Assembly (NCBI GenBank): GCA_963576565.1
Contig: OY755042.1
Location: forward strand, 6,190,112 to 6,254,111
Length of the DNA stretch: 64,000 nt
Direction of reading: 5' to 3'
Source: Aspidapion aeneum
Lineage: Eukaryota > Arthropoda > Insecta > Coleoptera > Brentidae
The notes beneath the pieces are model-generated. The model did no database searches. It worked only from the letters and a program-made list of their open reading frames with translations, and was not told the origin of the DNA. The stretch's first letter is position 1. Every line of letters begins with the position of its first letter. Positions 1-11,061 of the stretch are shown piece by piece. The translations under genes were made by a program, and so were the position numbers.

Positions 1-1078
1 AATTGAATACGCTGTGTATAGTGTAAAAAAACTTGCCCATAAACAATTTTTAATTATTCATTTATCTGTACCACTTAAATAGATTCCAGAAGTGAGAGAA
101 ATACAGTAAATATTTATTCACCGTCCTTCATTTCTACCTTGAAAAATAAGAAAGGTGGCTATTTTGGTACCTTATTGTACTTAAAGTTTAGGCTGAAGGC
201 CTCCTTTAACAACTATAAATACAAAATTGGCCAAAAAAATTATTATTAAAGTTTAAATTGTTTAAAGCTTTGGCACCATCACTATTTCATTGTTCCAATT
301 GAATACGCTGTGTATAGTGTAAAAAAACTTGCCCATAAACAATTTTTAATTATTCATTTATCTGTACCACTTAAATAGATTCCAGAAGTGAGAGAAATAC
401 AGTAAATATTTATTCACCGTCTTTCATTTCTACCTTGAAAAATAAGAAAGGTGGCTATTTTGGTACCTTATTGTACTTAAAGTTTAGGCTGAAGGCCTCC
501 TTTAACAACTATAAATACAAAATTGGCCAAAAAAATTATTATTAAAGTTTAAATTGTTTAAAGCTTTGGCACCATCACTATTTCATTGTTCCAATTGAAT
601 ACGCTGTGTATAGTGTAAAAAAACTTGCCCATAAACAATTTTTAATTATTCATTTATCTGTACCACTTAAATAGATTCCAGAAGTGAGAGAAATACAGTA
701 AATATTTATTCACCGTCCTTCATTTCTACCTTGAAAAATACGAAAGGTGGCTATTTTGGTACCTTATTGTACTTAAAGTTTAGGCTGAAGGCCTCCTTTA
801 ACAACTATAAATACAAAATTGGCCAAAAAAATTATTATTAAAGTTTTGAATTGTTTAAAGCTTTGGCACCATCACTATTTCATTGTTCCAATTGAATACA
901 CTGTGTATAGTGTAAAAAAACTTGCCCATAAACAATTTTTAATTATTCATTTATCTGTACCACTTAAATAGATTCCAGAAGTGAGAGAAATACAGTAAAT
1001 ATTTATTCACCGTCCTTCATTTCTACCTTCAAAAATTAGAAATGTGGCTATTTTGGTACCTTATTGTACTTAAAGTAT
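1..1078. repeat. 296-bp tandem array (3.6 copies), running off the left edge
   Basis: The unit beginning AATTGAATACGCTGTGTATA restarts at 1, 297, 593 and 890, so the period is 296-297 bp. The copies are almost identical: for example CGTCCTT/CGTCTTT and AATAAG/AATACG changes. The last copy breaks off near 1078. High identity means recent amplification or homogenisation. The array probably continues beyond base 1. Confidence 0.95.
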
Positions 1079-1265
1079 AGGCTGAAAGCTGTCCAGATCA
1101 AATCTGCAAAAATAGTATTTACGTACGATTGCGCTGAGCATTTTTTTAAAACGGTAACCGTGTTTAAAAACGCCTACCAATTGACATCTGTTTCTGAAAA
1201 TCGCTTGGCGTTTTTAAAAAATTCAAAACTATTAAAAAGTATTATGCATAATTATAGTGGTTAAA
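1079..1265. other. Unique spacer between tandem array and its inverted arm
   Basis: AT-rich stretch without similarity to the rest of the window. It separates the direct array from the inverted copy, as the middle of a TIR element would. It carries a 66-codon ORF (1064-1264) that starts in the repeat and has no recognisable protein features. Confidence 0.5.
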
Positions 1266-1610
1266 GGAGGCCTTCAGCCTATACTTTAAGTACAATAAGG
1301 TATTTTTTATTTCTTATTCTTCAAGGTAGAAATGAAGGATTTTAAGGAGTTTGTGAATAAAGATTTACTGTATTCCTCTCCCTTCTGGAATCTATTTAAG
1401 TGGTACAGATAAATGAATAGTTAAAAATTGTTTATGCGATAGTTTTCTACACTTCTATATGTAAAGGTACCCTTTAGAGTAGGTACCCGAGCATTTGAGC
1501 CTTATTGGAAACACCCTAGTATGAGCGAGTATATTCAATTGGAACAATGAAATGGTGATAATGGTGCCAAAGCTTTAAACAATTTAAACTTTAACAATTA
1601 TTGAAGATTT
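1266..1610. repeat. Inverted, diverged copy of the 296-bp unit
   Basis: From AGGAGGCCTTCAGCCTATAC to TTCAATTGGAACAATG the sequence is the reverse complement of the unit on the left, with an extra insert of about 90 bp near 1437-1525. A direct array on one side and a single inverted unit on the other suggests a TIR element whose left end was amplified. From 1611 to exon A at 2154 I see nothing assignable. Confidence 0.8.
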
Positions 1611-2153
1611 TTAACTAAATTTTGTTCTAAAACTTTATGTTATTCGTTAAAATATGATTTACGTCTATATAACCTTTATTATTATACCCTAGGAGTGTAG
1701 GGGTCATTAAAATCATGTTAAGACACCGCTAGCTCAACATTTATCATTAAAAGCATTTATAACCATAACATTCTCTAGATTTTCGATGTTTTTATCAGTA
1801 AATACCAAAAATAACTAACTGGGGTGAAAAAAATGTATGCCACAAATGTCAAAAAACAAACAAAAAGCGAGAATTTGAAGGATGCTTAGCGAGTTTCATC
1901 CCAAGGGCGCGTTTACCAACGTGAATACCAAATTCGATCGGTCAGCGCAAATGCCATGCGAGAAGGGTGCTGTGCGTTTTCAAAACGTAACGTTTTTGGG
2001 CCAATTTATGAGAATACCAGTCCAGGTGTTTAGCGAATTTGACATCCTATAACGGTGAGCGTCTTAAAACGCTATGCGTTTTAGATTACAAGAATACCTG
2101 TCCTGATCTATTAATATTTTTGCTAATTTTATTTTACTTATTTTTTTTAACAG

Positions 2154-2305
2154 ATATCTAATGTAGACTGCTCAGGCAATGGCATCTGTATTGATGGAGT
2201 TTGTACATGTAATGGAAGGTGGAACGGGGCTGCTTGCCATCTTAAGAAATGTCCAGATGACTGCGGAGCAAAAGATAATCGAGGCGTTTGTGAACCAGAA
2301 AGAGG
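2154..2305 (+). CDS. Atrn: Attractin exon A: EGF module, first part
   Basis: The acceptor is TTTTTTTTAACAG and the donor is GG|GTACGC. The reading is ISNVDCSGNGICIDGVCTC, then RWNGAACHLKKCPDDCG and CEPERG. The cysteines follow the EGF spacing (C-x5-C-x3-C-x-C-x7-C) seen just after the CUB domain of attractin, and the CPDDCG stretch begins a second Cys-rich loop. In the family this module links the CUB domain to the Kelch propeller outside the cell. The exon ends in phase 2, and its split codon is completed by the first base of the next exon. The previous exon is outside the window, so the incoming phase (0) is inferred from the open frame alone. Confidence 0.9.
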
Positions 2306-2824
2306 GTACGCTGTTTTACTTTGTAAATCTGATTAATTTTCAATTTAACTTAATTAGTGTCCTTAAATGTTTTTAGTTGATAGTTGGTTGTTGGGGTAGG
2401 ACAAACAAATTCATGTAACTGTTCAAATGATTGCAAACGTTTCGGTTTATTGTTTAAACCTTCATCAGTGCTAAAAGTAGATAAAAGAACATGTAGTAAG
2501 ATAGTTAATCAAAGCAAAAACTAAATTGATTGATTCATTATTAAAAAAACTTTATATAGAAAACAAACAGAAAAGAAGCCCCACCTTTCACTTTCTAGCA
2601 GCTACATTCGTCAATATAATTGTCTTTCAAATGCCAATATGTTATTTTATTGTTGATGCTTGTAATATCTGGAACAACGATTAGCAATTAACAAAAAACA
2701 AAAAAAAATTCAAAACCTTTAAAGAAAATTAGATTTTGGCTTAAAAGTTGTCTTTTTTGCACTATTGTTAAAACCAAAACAATACAGAAAGCATCTATCT
2801 ACTAAGAGTTATCTACTCTTTTAG

Positions 2825-2867
2825 GTGCCATTGCTTTGGAGAATATCGAGGAGAAGACTGTAGTCAG
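2825..2867 (+). CDS. Atrn: Attractin exon B: 43-nt micro-exon closing the EGF module
   Basis: The acceptor is CTCTTTTAG and the donor CAG|GTAAAT. One base completes the glycine codon of the exon before, then the reading is CHCFGEYRGEDCSQ, the typical C-x-C-x8-C end of an EGF/laminin-EGF module. At 43 nt it is the smallest exon here and was missed by a simple ORF search. Its phase (in 2, out 0) fits both neighbours exactly, which is strong evidence that it is real. The same stretch in vertebrate attractin lies directly before the Kelch region. Confidence 0.9.
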
Positions 2868-4547
2868 GTAAATATATAGTTAACAAAAAATTTAGTTACA
2901 AATTTTGAAGGTTTTCCTAAAATTATTTCCAAAAGCGCTCTTCAAAAATCTGATTTTTCCAGCGCTGTTTATACAGATAAAAAAATTATAAGATAGTATT
3001 TGTCGAGATCTCGGGCCAAACGTGACGTCACATGTCGCGTGTAAAAGAAAAGGCCCTAAGAGCCGCAAAACCCATCGCTTTCAAATTCTCTTTGGGTTAG
3101 TCAAATTATAATCTAAATAAATTATGAGATTTAGATTAGACTTTTTATATTCTAAAACATAAACAAATAATTTTTGTTGTAAAGACTTATTAAAAAAGTA
3201 ACTACACAAGCAAACATTTAATCTACGCTGCAACACCACAATTAGTTTGGTCTTACTCGGGTTTATGAGGTCGCTGGTTATGACTAGAGGCCCTCGATAC
3301 ATTTGACACTTGTTTTACAATTGTCAAATGTATCGAGGGCCTCTAGTTATGACCAGAGGATCAAGTTTACGGTCATTTGAAGGTCACGTACACCGGGTGG
3401 TCCAAAAAAAACCGGTCAATTTGTTTTTATTATAACTTTTGAACTAAACCATCAATTTTAATGGGACAAACTGCACTTTGCAAAGAATTAATCAGAGTTT
3501 TAACCAAATATATTTTTTTATCCGCCATCTCAAAATCCAAGATGGCGGACGAAATTAAATTGTTTTAGTGAATGTGTAATTAAAAATGGATTCTAATATA
3601 TCTTGTGCTTTTTACAGTATTTAAATATTGATACGTATTTAATACGGTAATGCATCTACAGATATAGTTTTAAGTTATTTATGTATTATTTAGCTTTGAA
3701 TATTTTTGTATGTAAGTTTTTTTGTCAATCATGGATTATTTCTATTGTTTTTCGAACTTTAAACCACCCCTCAGGGGTGGTACTACAATTTGAGACTATT
3801 TTCTAGCGAGAATCCTACGACTGTACCATTAACGTATTAAATACGTTAATGGACTGTACGGACAAAAAATGACATTTGCGTACAACATTTTTATGTGGTT
3901 TTTCTTTATTTACAAAGTTAATTTGAATTTATATGAGATGAAACTCACTGAGAAATGCTTACTATCATATTGCACATTAGGGTGAACCAAATCTTTGCAG
4001 TTATTTGACCTGTGAGTATTAAAAAAATACACTTAAACCGGTCGGTATCAAGTCTGCCATGATCAAATAAAGATAAAGTTGAAATAATTTTTTATAGGAA
4101 ACAGATTTGTCAGTAAATATAAGTATAATATCTTGTTCGCCGTTAAAAAAAATAATTTAGACTTTATCTTGATTGATTTTGACATGTTAAACAATTCAAA
4201 CTGAAATGTCAAAAAATTTTGCTAAAATGTTTGACGTAAACAAGTGACAGTTATTTCAACTTGTTAGTTTTTGAAAGACCTTTCGAGCAAAACTTAGGTT
4301 TGTCCAAAATAGTAAAATAATAAGTATGACAGTCGATAAATAAGCAAAAATGTTGGTTTTTCAAAGACCTTTAAAACAAGATATCACTAAATAGGGTTTT
4401 TTTTAATAACAAACTTGTTAAATTTGACAAAAATTTAAAAAGTTAGGTTTGGCAGTATATAGCTTTTGACAGAATTGACGTAGACAATCGACAGTTATGT
4501 GAGAATGTTAGTTCATACACATTTATTTGGTTTATTGTTCATTTTAG
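2868..4547. other. Intron B with three perfect or near-perfect hairpins
   Basis: No coding exon is seen. It holds an inverted repeat at 3274-3356 with arms of about 35 bp, a 10-bp-stem hairpin around the TCCGCCATCT/AGATGGCGGA pair at 3521-3548, and CCACCCCTCAGGGGTGG at 3764-3780. A palindrome built on CGTATTAAATACG lies at about 3833-3846. The remainder is AT-rich and unassigned. The 519-bp intron A (2306-2824) also shows nothing assignable. Confidence 0.75.
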
Positions 4548-4704
4548 TTGGCAAGTCTTGGATACTGGGAGACAGTAACCCCCAAAGGTTTTGTCCCGCC
4601 GGGGTCGGCATCGCATGGTGCCGTCATTTGGAAAGACTCTCTGTACATTATGGCAGGCGAAACGTTTAACAGGGGATCACTAATGTATATTTATGATTTT
4701 AACG
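4548..4704 (+). CDS. Atrn: Attractin exon C: start of Kelch propeller
   Basis: The acceptor is TTCATTTTAG and the donor AACG|GTAAGT. The reading LASLGYWETVTPKGFVPPGS, then ASHGAVIWKDSLYIMAGETF and MYIYDFNG, is a first Kelch blade. It has the small-residue/H-x-A-V strand, an aromatic plus G-G-like turn (here AGE in place of GG) and the YDF strand before the next blade. It starts in phase 0 and ends in phase 1. Only 30 bp after the donor begins a repeat arm (4734-5165), so the intron is invaded almost at once. Confidence 0.92.
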
Positions 4705-4733
4705 GTAAGTAGAATAATTAAACAATTTATACG

Positions 4734-5165
4734 TACAGGGTGTCCCAAATTGGGCACTTTTAGGGGGTTTAAGGTATTTCTAGGGGAGACAGAGAAAAAC
4801 TGACCACGCATTGCGAGGCTCAAATTTCGAGAGAAGACTTATAGTGAAAACCGCATTTTGAAATATCGTCTCGTCTTTGAGCTACGGGGGCTTTTTGAAA
4901 AGTCTGCATTTTTGAAGGGGGTCTATAACTTCGTTATTAGTGGAAATTTTGGTTTAGAGTAAATTGCAGTTTTATAGACTTTGTCACGAGGAATTCACCC
5001 GCTAAATTATATTTTAACTGTCACTTTTAGTTTTTGAGATATGACATAAAGTTGCATTTTTTCTTATGGAATGGACTATATTTTAATTAATTTTCGAATT
5101 CGTGATTAAATTCTTTTCAAAATGATGTATTATATGTCATAGTTTGATTGAACGGTTTAGGAGAT
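4734..5165 (+). mobile_element. Solo arm of a long-TIR element (CAGGGTGTCCC family)
   Basis: After a TA dinucleotide the sequence CAGGGTGTCCCAAATTGGGC begins a stretch of about 430 bp that matches the left arm of the element at 62882-64000, and in reverse its right arm. It keeps a block of about 42 bp (GTTTAGAGTAAATTGCAG and on) that the left arm at 62882 has lost. No second arm is seen here; homology ends at GGAGAT and gives way to C-rich simple sequence. Confidence 0.85.
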
Positions 5166-5330
5166 CGAACCGAACCCCCCCCCCCTATGAACCGAACCGA
5201 ACCGAACCGAAACCCCCCCCCCCCCGAAGCTAAGATTTTTTTAGTTATTTTCCACATATTTCATGAATACAAACATAAAATAGCATAAAATACGGCCTCA
5301 TGAGGTCTCGGGCCCCCCCCCCCCCCGAAA
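5166..5330. repeat. (AACCG)n and poly-C simple repeats
   Basis: Three C tracts of 13-15 bases are mixed with GAACC/AACCG pentamers (for example at 5190-5210). The complementary strand is G-rich and could form quadruplex-like structure. Assembly errors are likely here. From 5331 to 6026 I see only AT-rich intron sequence that I cannot assign. Confidence 0.85.
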
Positions 5331-6026
5331 CTTTTCTATATACGCCACTGGTAGGCCCTATCGATAAAGTTATTATAAATTTTTAATTTTGATGTCTCTG
5401 TTTCGAGATAATAAGGCAAATAATTGAAATTTAAAAAAATGCTGTTTTCGCCTATTGCGCGTCAATTCACTAAGTGGGTGACATCTAAAGCCACAAATTA
5501 ATTTTTTTACTGTAGAAATAGGTTCAATCAATGGCTGTCAAGTCACCGGAAGTCGAGCAAAAAAATAGTTTCTAAGATATGACCCTTCAAAAGTTTACAT
5601 AAAAACGCTAATATATCAAAAACGACTGAACCGATTCCAATTTGGGTTTTGGTTTTCTCAATAGGACCAACTTTGCTATGATTCCTATAGAAAAATGTTT
5701 GTTTTTCCCAACTTTGAAAAAAGTGGAGAGGGGGAGGTACCCTAAAAACTTGATTAAAAAAAAAGGTTAGTCCACTTTTTCGATATTGGGTAGTTTTTTT
5801 TTAAACGTGTATCTTGGTTTTTCTATAAACCTACTGCGACGGACTACTTGCACTATTTATGGTGTCATGTCATGTCATATCGTCATGTTCCAAAAATATA
5901 ATTTATTGTTTGAGAACCACCGACTTACCGACTCAAGAGATTTTTTTGCTTAGCGGACTTCATACAGCGTACTTTAACTGAAGTATTGTTCATACTCGTC
6001 TTAGTCTTTTGTTTTTGATTAGTCTT

Positions 6027-7453
6027 TGTCCTTTGATTCCCTCCACTGGATGTACACGGCAATACTAAGACCGCGGATCGAATACGGATCCATAGTCTGG
6101 TGGCCGGCAGTGGAGAAGACGACCACATCCCTAAAACTCAGAAGCCTACAGGGGCTGATGTGTAGAGGGATAACCGGAGCTATGAGAACTACCCCGATCC
6201 TGGCCCTAGAGACAATTCTGGGACTACCATCGCTACCAACTTGGATCAAGAGGGAGGCGATGGGGACCTACCTACGTCTAAGGGACACGGGTCAGTGGAG
6301 AGGAAGAGGGGAAACAGCTGTTCATCTAGCTATAGAAGAGCTGACAATTAGAGAAATCCCCCTCACGTCAATGACGGTCAGCAGAGCACACGCACCTTGG
6401 AGGCTCGAGAAGAGGTACAAAATCCACATCCCAGACAGGGAAGCATGGCAGAGAGACGAAATGATGTTTGAGGAGAGCGCTTTAGTTTGCTACACTGATG
6501 GATCCAAACTATCAGAGAGACAAACCACAAGAGCGGGAGTATACGTGGAAAAACTAGAAGTTCAGAAGAGCTACTCGCTCGGTGAGCAGGCTACTGTTTT
6601 TCAAGCAGAAGTCTACGCCATAATAATGGCGGCAACCCTAGAAGAGGTTCGGAACAGCGAAGAGGAGCTTATATATATATGCTCTGACAGTCAAGCCACC
6701 CTGAAGGCGCTAAACGCACCCAAGATTGCTGACGGCTTGGTGGAAGAATGCGCAGAGGCGCTGGAGACCCTAAGCGATGGCAAACGGGTGACGCTGGTTT
6801 GGGTTCTGGGACATACGGGGGTACCAGGCAACGAGAAGGCGGACGAACTCACACGACTCGGGGCAGGAACCGCCTATGTAGGACCGGAGCCACTTTTGGG
6901 CGTGACAAAAAGACAAGTGCAAAGCGGACTCAACAAATGGGCCCAAGACGCGCTATTAAACTCCTGGGAAACAGGAACGGGTTGCAGACCAGAGAATTCG
7001 TAAACCGTCCAAAAGCGACCAGAATTAGATGGATGCTGGGACGGACACGAAAAGACCTCGGACTGCTGATAGGTACTCTAACCGGACATAACCGGTTGAG
7101 GAAGCACATGACACGTATAGGAGTCGAGAATGACCCTACATACCCAGCCTGTGGACAGGAAGAAGAGACATCAAGACACCTCGTGGCAGAATGCGAGGCC
7201 TACGCAAGGATGAGACAACAGGCACTCGGAGCGCCAACTCTGAGCGAGGAAGAACTGCACATGCTCAAATGGGCAGACTTACTGGACTTTGTAAAGAGAA
7301 CAGGAAGGCCCAATGAGTTACCCGACCATCAAAGGGAAGTGCAGAGAGTGGGTTAAGGGACAGACTTGTGGCATGGCAAAAAGGGCCTACTTTGGCCTAC
7401 TTGTCAGACCTGCGGGTCAACCCCCCCACTACTACTACTACTGTCCTTTGATT
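6027..7453 (+). mobile_element. 5'-truncated non-LTR retrotransposon (I/R1/LOA-like, with RNase H) and its TSD
   Basis: The insert 6039-7441 is bounded by the 12-bp direct repeat TGTCCTTTGATT at 6027-6038 and 7442-7453. It ends in an (ACT)n tail, as target-primed reverse transcription leaves. It encodes the end of the RT domain, an RNase H domain and a Cys/His knuckle. Start inside RT, the tail and the TSD together show normal 5' truncation on insertion. It lies in the same direction as the host gene. Confidence 0.9.
6042..7356 (+). pseudogene. RT C-terminus, RNase H and zinc-knuckle remnant, one frameshift
   Basis: The first frame (to 7003) reads WMYTAILRPRIEYGSIVWWP of the RT thumb. It then has the RNase H signature: VCYTDGSK with the first Asp, FQAEVYA with Glu, CSDSQATLKAL with the second Asp, and GHTGVPGNEKADELTRLGA with His and the last Asp. 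All catalytic residues are kept. Between about 6955 and 7000 the frame shifts, and the protein continues as TREFVNRPKATRIRWMLG and on to a knuckle YPACGQEEETSRHLVAEC at about 7140-7195. Its first Cys is Tyr. RNase H downstream of RT is known in the I, R1, LOA and related clades; I cannot say which one this is. Confidence 0.88.
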
Positions 7454-8004
7454 AGTCTCAGCTGTCTTAAACAAAATCGGCTGTTCATACTCGTCTTTTG
7501 TTTTTGATTAGTCTTAGTTATAACCCACTGAAAAAAAAATTCAATTTCAATAAAAAGGCCCTCTTCAAAAGTCATTTTCTACACAAAACAATCTTATTCA
7601 ACCTAATCTGTGCACGAAACACAGACACAAAAGAACACAAGCAAAAAAAAATAAAATTTTAGGTTATGTTGGGTTTTCTGTTAAAAACATGATTAATGGC
7701 GGTAAATTCAAAATTTCGGCCGCGCGCTTGCGCTCTTCGGACGCCCTGTAAAAAAAACAACAAATATCAGCTGATGTCTGTCACTCGTCTTAGTCGTTGT
7801 CCTAAGAATTGAAAGTTGGCAACTCTTAAGACAAAGACTAATCAAAAACAAAAGCAAAAGCATTGTATGAACACTCCCATAAGAAACAGTGGTTTTAACT
7901 TTCTTATGACAAGACATATGACTAAACCAAGACAAATGACTAGACAAAAGACGAGTATGAACGATCCATGAAACCCAGCAATACTAATATTAATACTATT
8001 TTAG

Positions 8005-8081
8005 GAAATTTTTGGGAAACTCCTCATATAAGCGATGGACCTGTTTACCGATATAGTCATAGTCGTTGTCCTAAGAATTGA
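8005..8081 (+). pseudogene. Decoy copy 1 of exon D start
   Basis: After an intact-looking acceptor (TTTTAG ending at 8004) the sequence repeats the beginning of exon D (NFWETPHISDGPVYRYSH) and then runs into RCPKN and a TGA stop. Val is replaced by Phe. No donor follows. Splicing to it would end the protein early. Confidence 0.85.
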
Positions 8082-8273
8082 AAGTTGGCAACTCTTAAGA
8101 CAAAGACTAATCAAAAACAAAAGCAAAAGCATTGTATGAACACTCCCATAAGAAACAGTGGTTTTAACTTTCTTATGACAAGACATATGACTAAACCAAG
8201 ACAAATGACTAGACAAAAGACGAGTATGAACGATCCATGAAACCCAGCAATACTAATATTAATACTATTTTAG

Positions 8274-8350
8274 GAAATTTTTGGGAAACTCCTCATATAA
8301 GCGATGGACCTGTTTACCGATATAGTCATAGTCGTTGTCCTAAGAATTGA
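8274..8350 (+). pseudogene. Decoy copy 2 of exon D start
   Basis: Second duplicate of the exon D acceptor and first 56 coding bases, 269 bp before the real one. In the attractin frame it reads through 24 codons and stops at TGA 8348-8350. Use of its acceptor (AG at 8272-8273) would give a truncated protein or trigger nonsense-mediated decay. Confidence 0.87.
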
Positions 8351-8542
8351 AAGTTGGCATCCCTTAAGACAAAGACTAATCAAAAACAAAAGCAAAAGCA
8401 TTGTATGAACACTCCCATAAGAAACAGTGGTTTTAACTTTCTTATGACAAGACATATGACTAAACCAAGACAAATGACTAGACAAAAGACGAGTATGAAC
8501 GATCCGTGAAACCCAGCAATACTAATATTAATACTATTTTAG

Positions 8543-8923
8543 GAAATGTTTGGGAAACTCCTCATATAAGCGATGGACCTGTTTACCGATATAGTCATTC
8601 TACGGTAATCTATGGTGATAAAATATTTTTATATGGTGGCGTTATAGGCAACAGAGGGTCCACTGCTGAACTTTGGGCTTACGATATTAGCGCTCAAACA
8701 TGGGAAAATATTACCGTTAAAGCAGAAGCCTGTAATGGTAGTTTTCTAATGTGTGGACCTCTAAGGTCAGCTGGACATACTGCAACAGTCATCAATAGCA
8801 ATATAAACACAAAAGTAGATAAAATGGTGGTTATTTTTGGATATTCACCCTATTTTGGCTACCTTAACACAGTTCAAGAATATTATTTTGGAACTCGAGA
8901 ATGGCATATCGTGAATACTAGGG
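8543..8923 (+). CDS. Atrn: Attractin exon D: Kelch blades 2-3
   Basis: The largest exon here, 381 nt. The acceptor is ACTATTTTAG after a TACTAAT branch-point-like motif, and the donor AGGG|GTAAGT. It carries YRYSHSTVIYGDKIFLYGGV, with the Kelch signature (H-S, hydrophobic strand, Y-G-G), ELWAYDISAQTWENI and then SAGHTATV, VVIFGYSP and NTVQEYYFGTREWHI. The FGYSP-x-FGYLNTVQEY stretch is strongly attractin-like. NITV and NGSF are possible N-glycosylation sites. Oddity: the acceptor and the first 56 bases of this exon belong to a threefold 269-bp tandem array, so two near-identical decoy acceptors lie upstream. The copy at 8543 is the one that stays open. Confidence 0.94.
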
Positions 8924-9153
8924 GTAAGTTAATTTTCAGCTCATTTGCAGTCCCCACATGATTTTTTATAGATAGAGGGATTTAATTAAATATATTTTTT
9001 TAAGAAATTAAAAAAAAAAATACTGCAACTTATTAGTCGAATGCAGTGAAACCTCCTATAAGCGGACACACGGTTGCGTCGATTTTGTCCGCTTATTGGA
9101 GGTGTCCGCTTAAGAGAGGGAACTGCGAAATTTTGATATATATTTAATAACAA

Positions 9154-11043
9154 GGAAGATGTGGTGGACGGACAAAATACAGGAAATGGTCAAAGAGAAA
9201 AAACGCACATACTTGAAATAGCTCAGTACTAAGGAGCAAAAAGACCTAAAAATCTACAGCGAAACCAGAAGACAGCTAAGAAATTTGATACGCACAGAAA
9301 AAAATGAAATGTTCGAGTGCCACGACATAAACACACACCTAGGAGGTAGGCAGAGTTCTGAAGTATGGAAATTCATTTCTACAGTAAAAAACCCAACAAA
9401 AGAAAAAGTAAACATCCAGATAATCAAACCAGAACAATGGACAGAACACTACAAGGGACTGCTGCAGGAGACGAGACCCGAATACCTGGCAGCCTCTCCG
9501 AGGAGAGACATAGAAGTACATGGAGAGGAAGTAATCATTGAAAAAGAAATGATAAGGAATAGTATTAAAAAGCTTAAATCCGGAAAAGCTAGCGGACCTG
9601 GTGGAATATATGCTGAAATGCTCAAATATGGATCAGAGAAACTACTCGAAAATCTCACATATATTATCAATTAATGCATAAACGGACATCCAGTACCTAA
9701 TGATTGGAAAATTGCATTCATATCCTCAATACATAAAAAAGGAAACAAGCTAGATTGCAACAATTACAGAGGAATTTCAGTAACCAGTACTCTAAGTAGA
9801 TTGTACGGTAGGATTCTTAGAGATCTAATAGAGAATGATTTTCATGAATAAGAAGAAGAAGAGCAAAGTGGGTTTCGCGCAGGCAAATCTTGTAGTGATA
9901 ATGTTTTTTGTCTTAAACAAGTAATTGAGAAAAGGAGCGCCAGAAATATAGAGACTCATGTTACCTTTGTGGACCTACAAAAAGCATATGATACCATTCC
10001 AGTAGAAAAATTATGGACAGTTTTAGAGCAAACTAATATCAATCATACATACATAAAAGCGATAAAAGAACTATACAAAGGGTCAAAATCTAAAATTAAA
10101 ATTGGAAATCGACTTTCAAAAGAATTCCTGGTAACAAAAGGCTTAAGACAGGGATGTTGTATCTCTCAAACTCTTTAAAATATATATCGCAGTAGCTCTA
10201 AAAAACTGGAAACGTAAAGTGCACGGCATGGGAATACAACTTAACGACCGATTTACCATATACACACTACAGTTTGCTGACGACCAAGTAATTGTGGCTA
10301 ATAATAAAGAAGACATGGAGTATATGATGAGAAAGTTAACAGAAGAATACCAAAAGTGGGGATTAACAGTGAACGTGGACAAGACACAGTACTTATGTAT
10401 TGGAAATGAATCCAGTGAGTACTAGAAAATGGACAAACAATATCTCTATGCAATGAGTATGTATACTTGGGTGTCATTTGATAAGACAGGAACAGACTGT
10501 AAAGAATTGGAAAAAAGAATAGTAAAAGCAAAAAAAGTTATTGGATGTCTTAACAGTATTTTATGGAGCAGAGAGATAAAAAGAATGTAAAATTTAACAT
10601 ATATGAAACAATGGTCAAAAGCACGCTGTTGTATGGAATAGAGACTTGTCGCGTAACAGAAAAATACAAAACAAAAATGGAAAGTGTCGAAATGGATGCA
10701 ATAAGAAGATCAATGAGAATATCTAGAATAGATCACATAAGAAATGAGATCATAAAAGAAAGAATGGGAATCGAGGGAAGCATAACGGATGACATCACTA
10801 AAAGGCAACTGATATGGTACGGCCATGTACAACGGATGAACGACGAAAGATTACCAAAGCAGGTCCTAGAATGGCAACCAATAGGGCGCAGAAAAAGAGG
10901 GCGTCCTAAACTAGAATGGCAACAGTCAATCCAAAGATCAATGAGTCAAAAGAATCTGACAGAGGATGATTGTCAGGATCGAAGGAGGTGGAGAATAGGC
11001 GTCGGACAACGTAGAAAAACGTTCTAAACCGACATAATAATAG
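9154..11043 (+). mobile_element. RTE-like non-LTR retrotransposon, copy 1
   Basis: It sits in the pogo-like element between the imperfect 13-bp repeats TATTTAATAACAA (9141-9153) and TATTTATTAACAA (11044-11056), with one mismatch. The intact pogo copy has the unsplit sequence. It is 1.89 kb long, lacks the endonuclease through 5' truncation and ends CCGACATAATAATAG, a short A/T tail typical of RTE. It has the same direction as the host gene. Confidence 0.9.
9160..11027 (+). pseudogene. RTE reverse transcriptase, many stops and frameshifts
   Basis: Pieces in order: linker (9285-9674) with SIKKLKSGKASGPGGIYAEM; fingers with NDWKIAFISSIHKKG and NNYRGISVTSTLSRLYGRIL; palm with FRAGKS, VDLQKAYDTIP (9969-10178) and GLRQGCCIS; the active site LQFADDQVIVA (about 10270-10302) with both Asp; thumb; and a C-terminal block with LIWYGHVQRM and GRRKRGRPKLEWQQS (10563-11027). 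Stops interrupt at 9674, about 9849, 10178 and 10425. The order and the GRRKRGRP motif are those of RTE-clade proteins. Confidence 0.9.
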
Positions 11044-11061
11044 TATTTATTAACAATTTCC

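Larger units (their letters stand above)
7791..8598 (+). repeat. 269-bp tandem triplication including exon D acceptor
   Basis: The block TAGTCGTTGTCCTAAG restarts at 7791, 8060 and 8329, exactly 269 bp apart. Each unit ends with a branch-point-like TACTAAT, a T-rich tract, AG and 56 bases of exon D sequence. The only clear differences are AATTTTTGG against AATGTTTGG in the exon part and a few changes near AACTCTTAAG. The third unit flows into the true exon at 8543. The units also contain AAAGACGAGTATGAAC, an inverse match to GTTCATACTCGTCTT at about 5989 and 7482. Confidence 0.95.

Noticed and set aside
1064..1264. 66-codon ORF on + strand
   Set aside because: It begins inside the tandem repeat and runs through the spacer; no protein features, no splice context.
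7708..8485. Three near-identical minus-strand ORFs of 71-79 codons
   Set aside because: They are the same reading of each 269-bp tandem unit, opposite to exon D; repetition of DNA, not a gene family.
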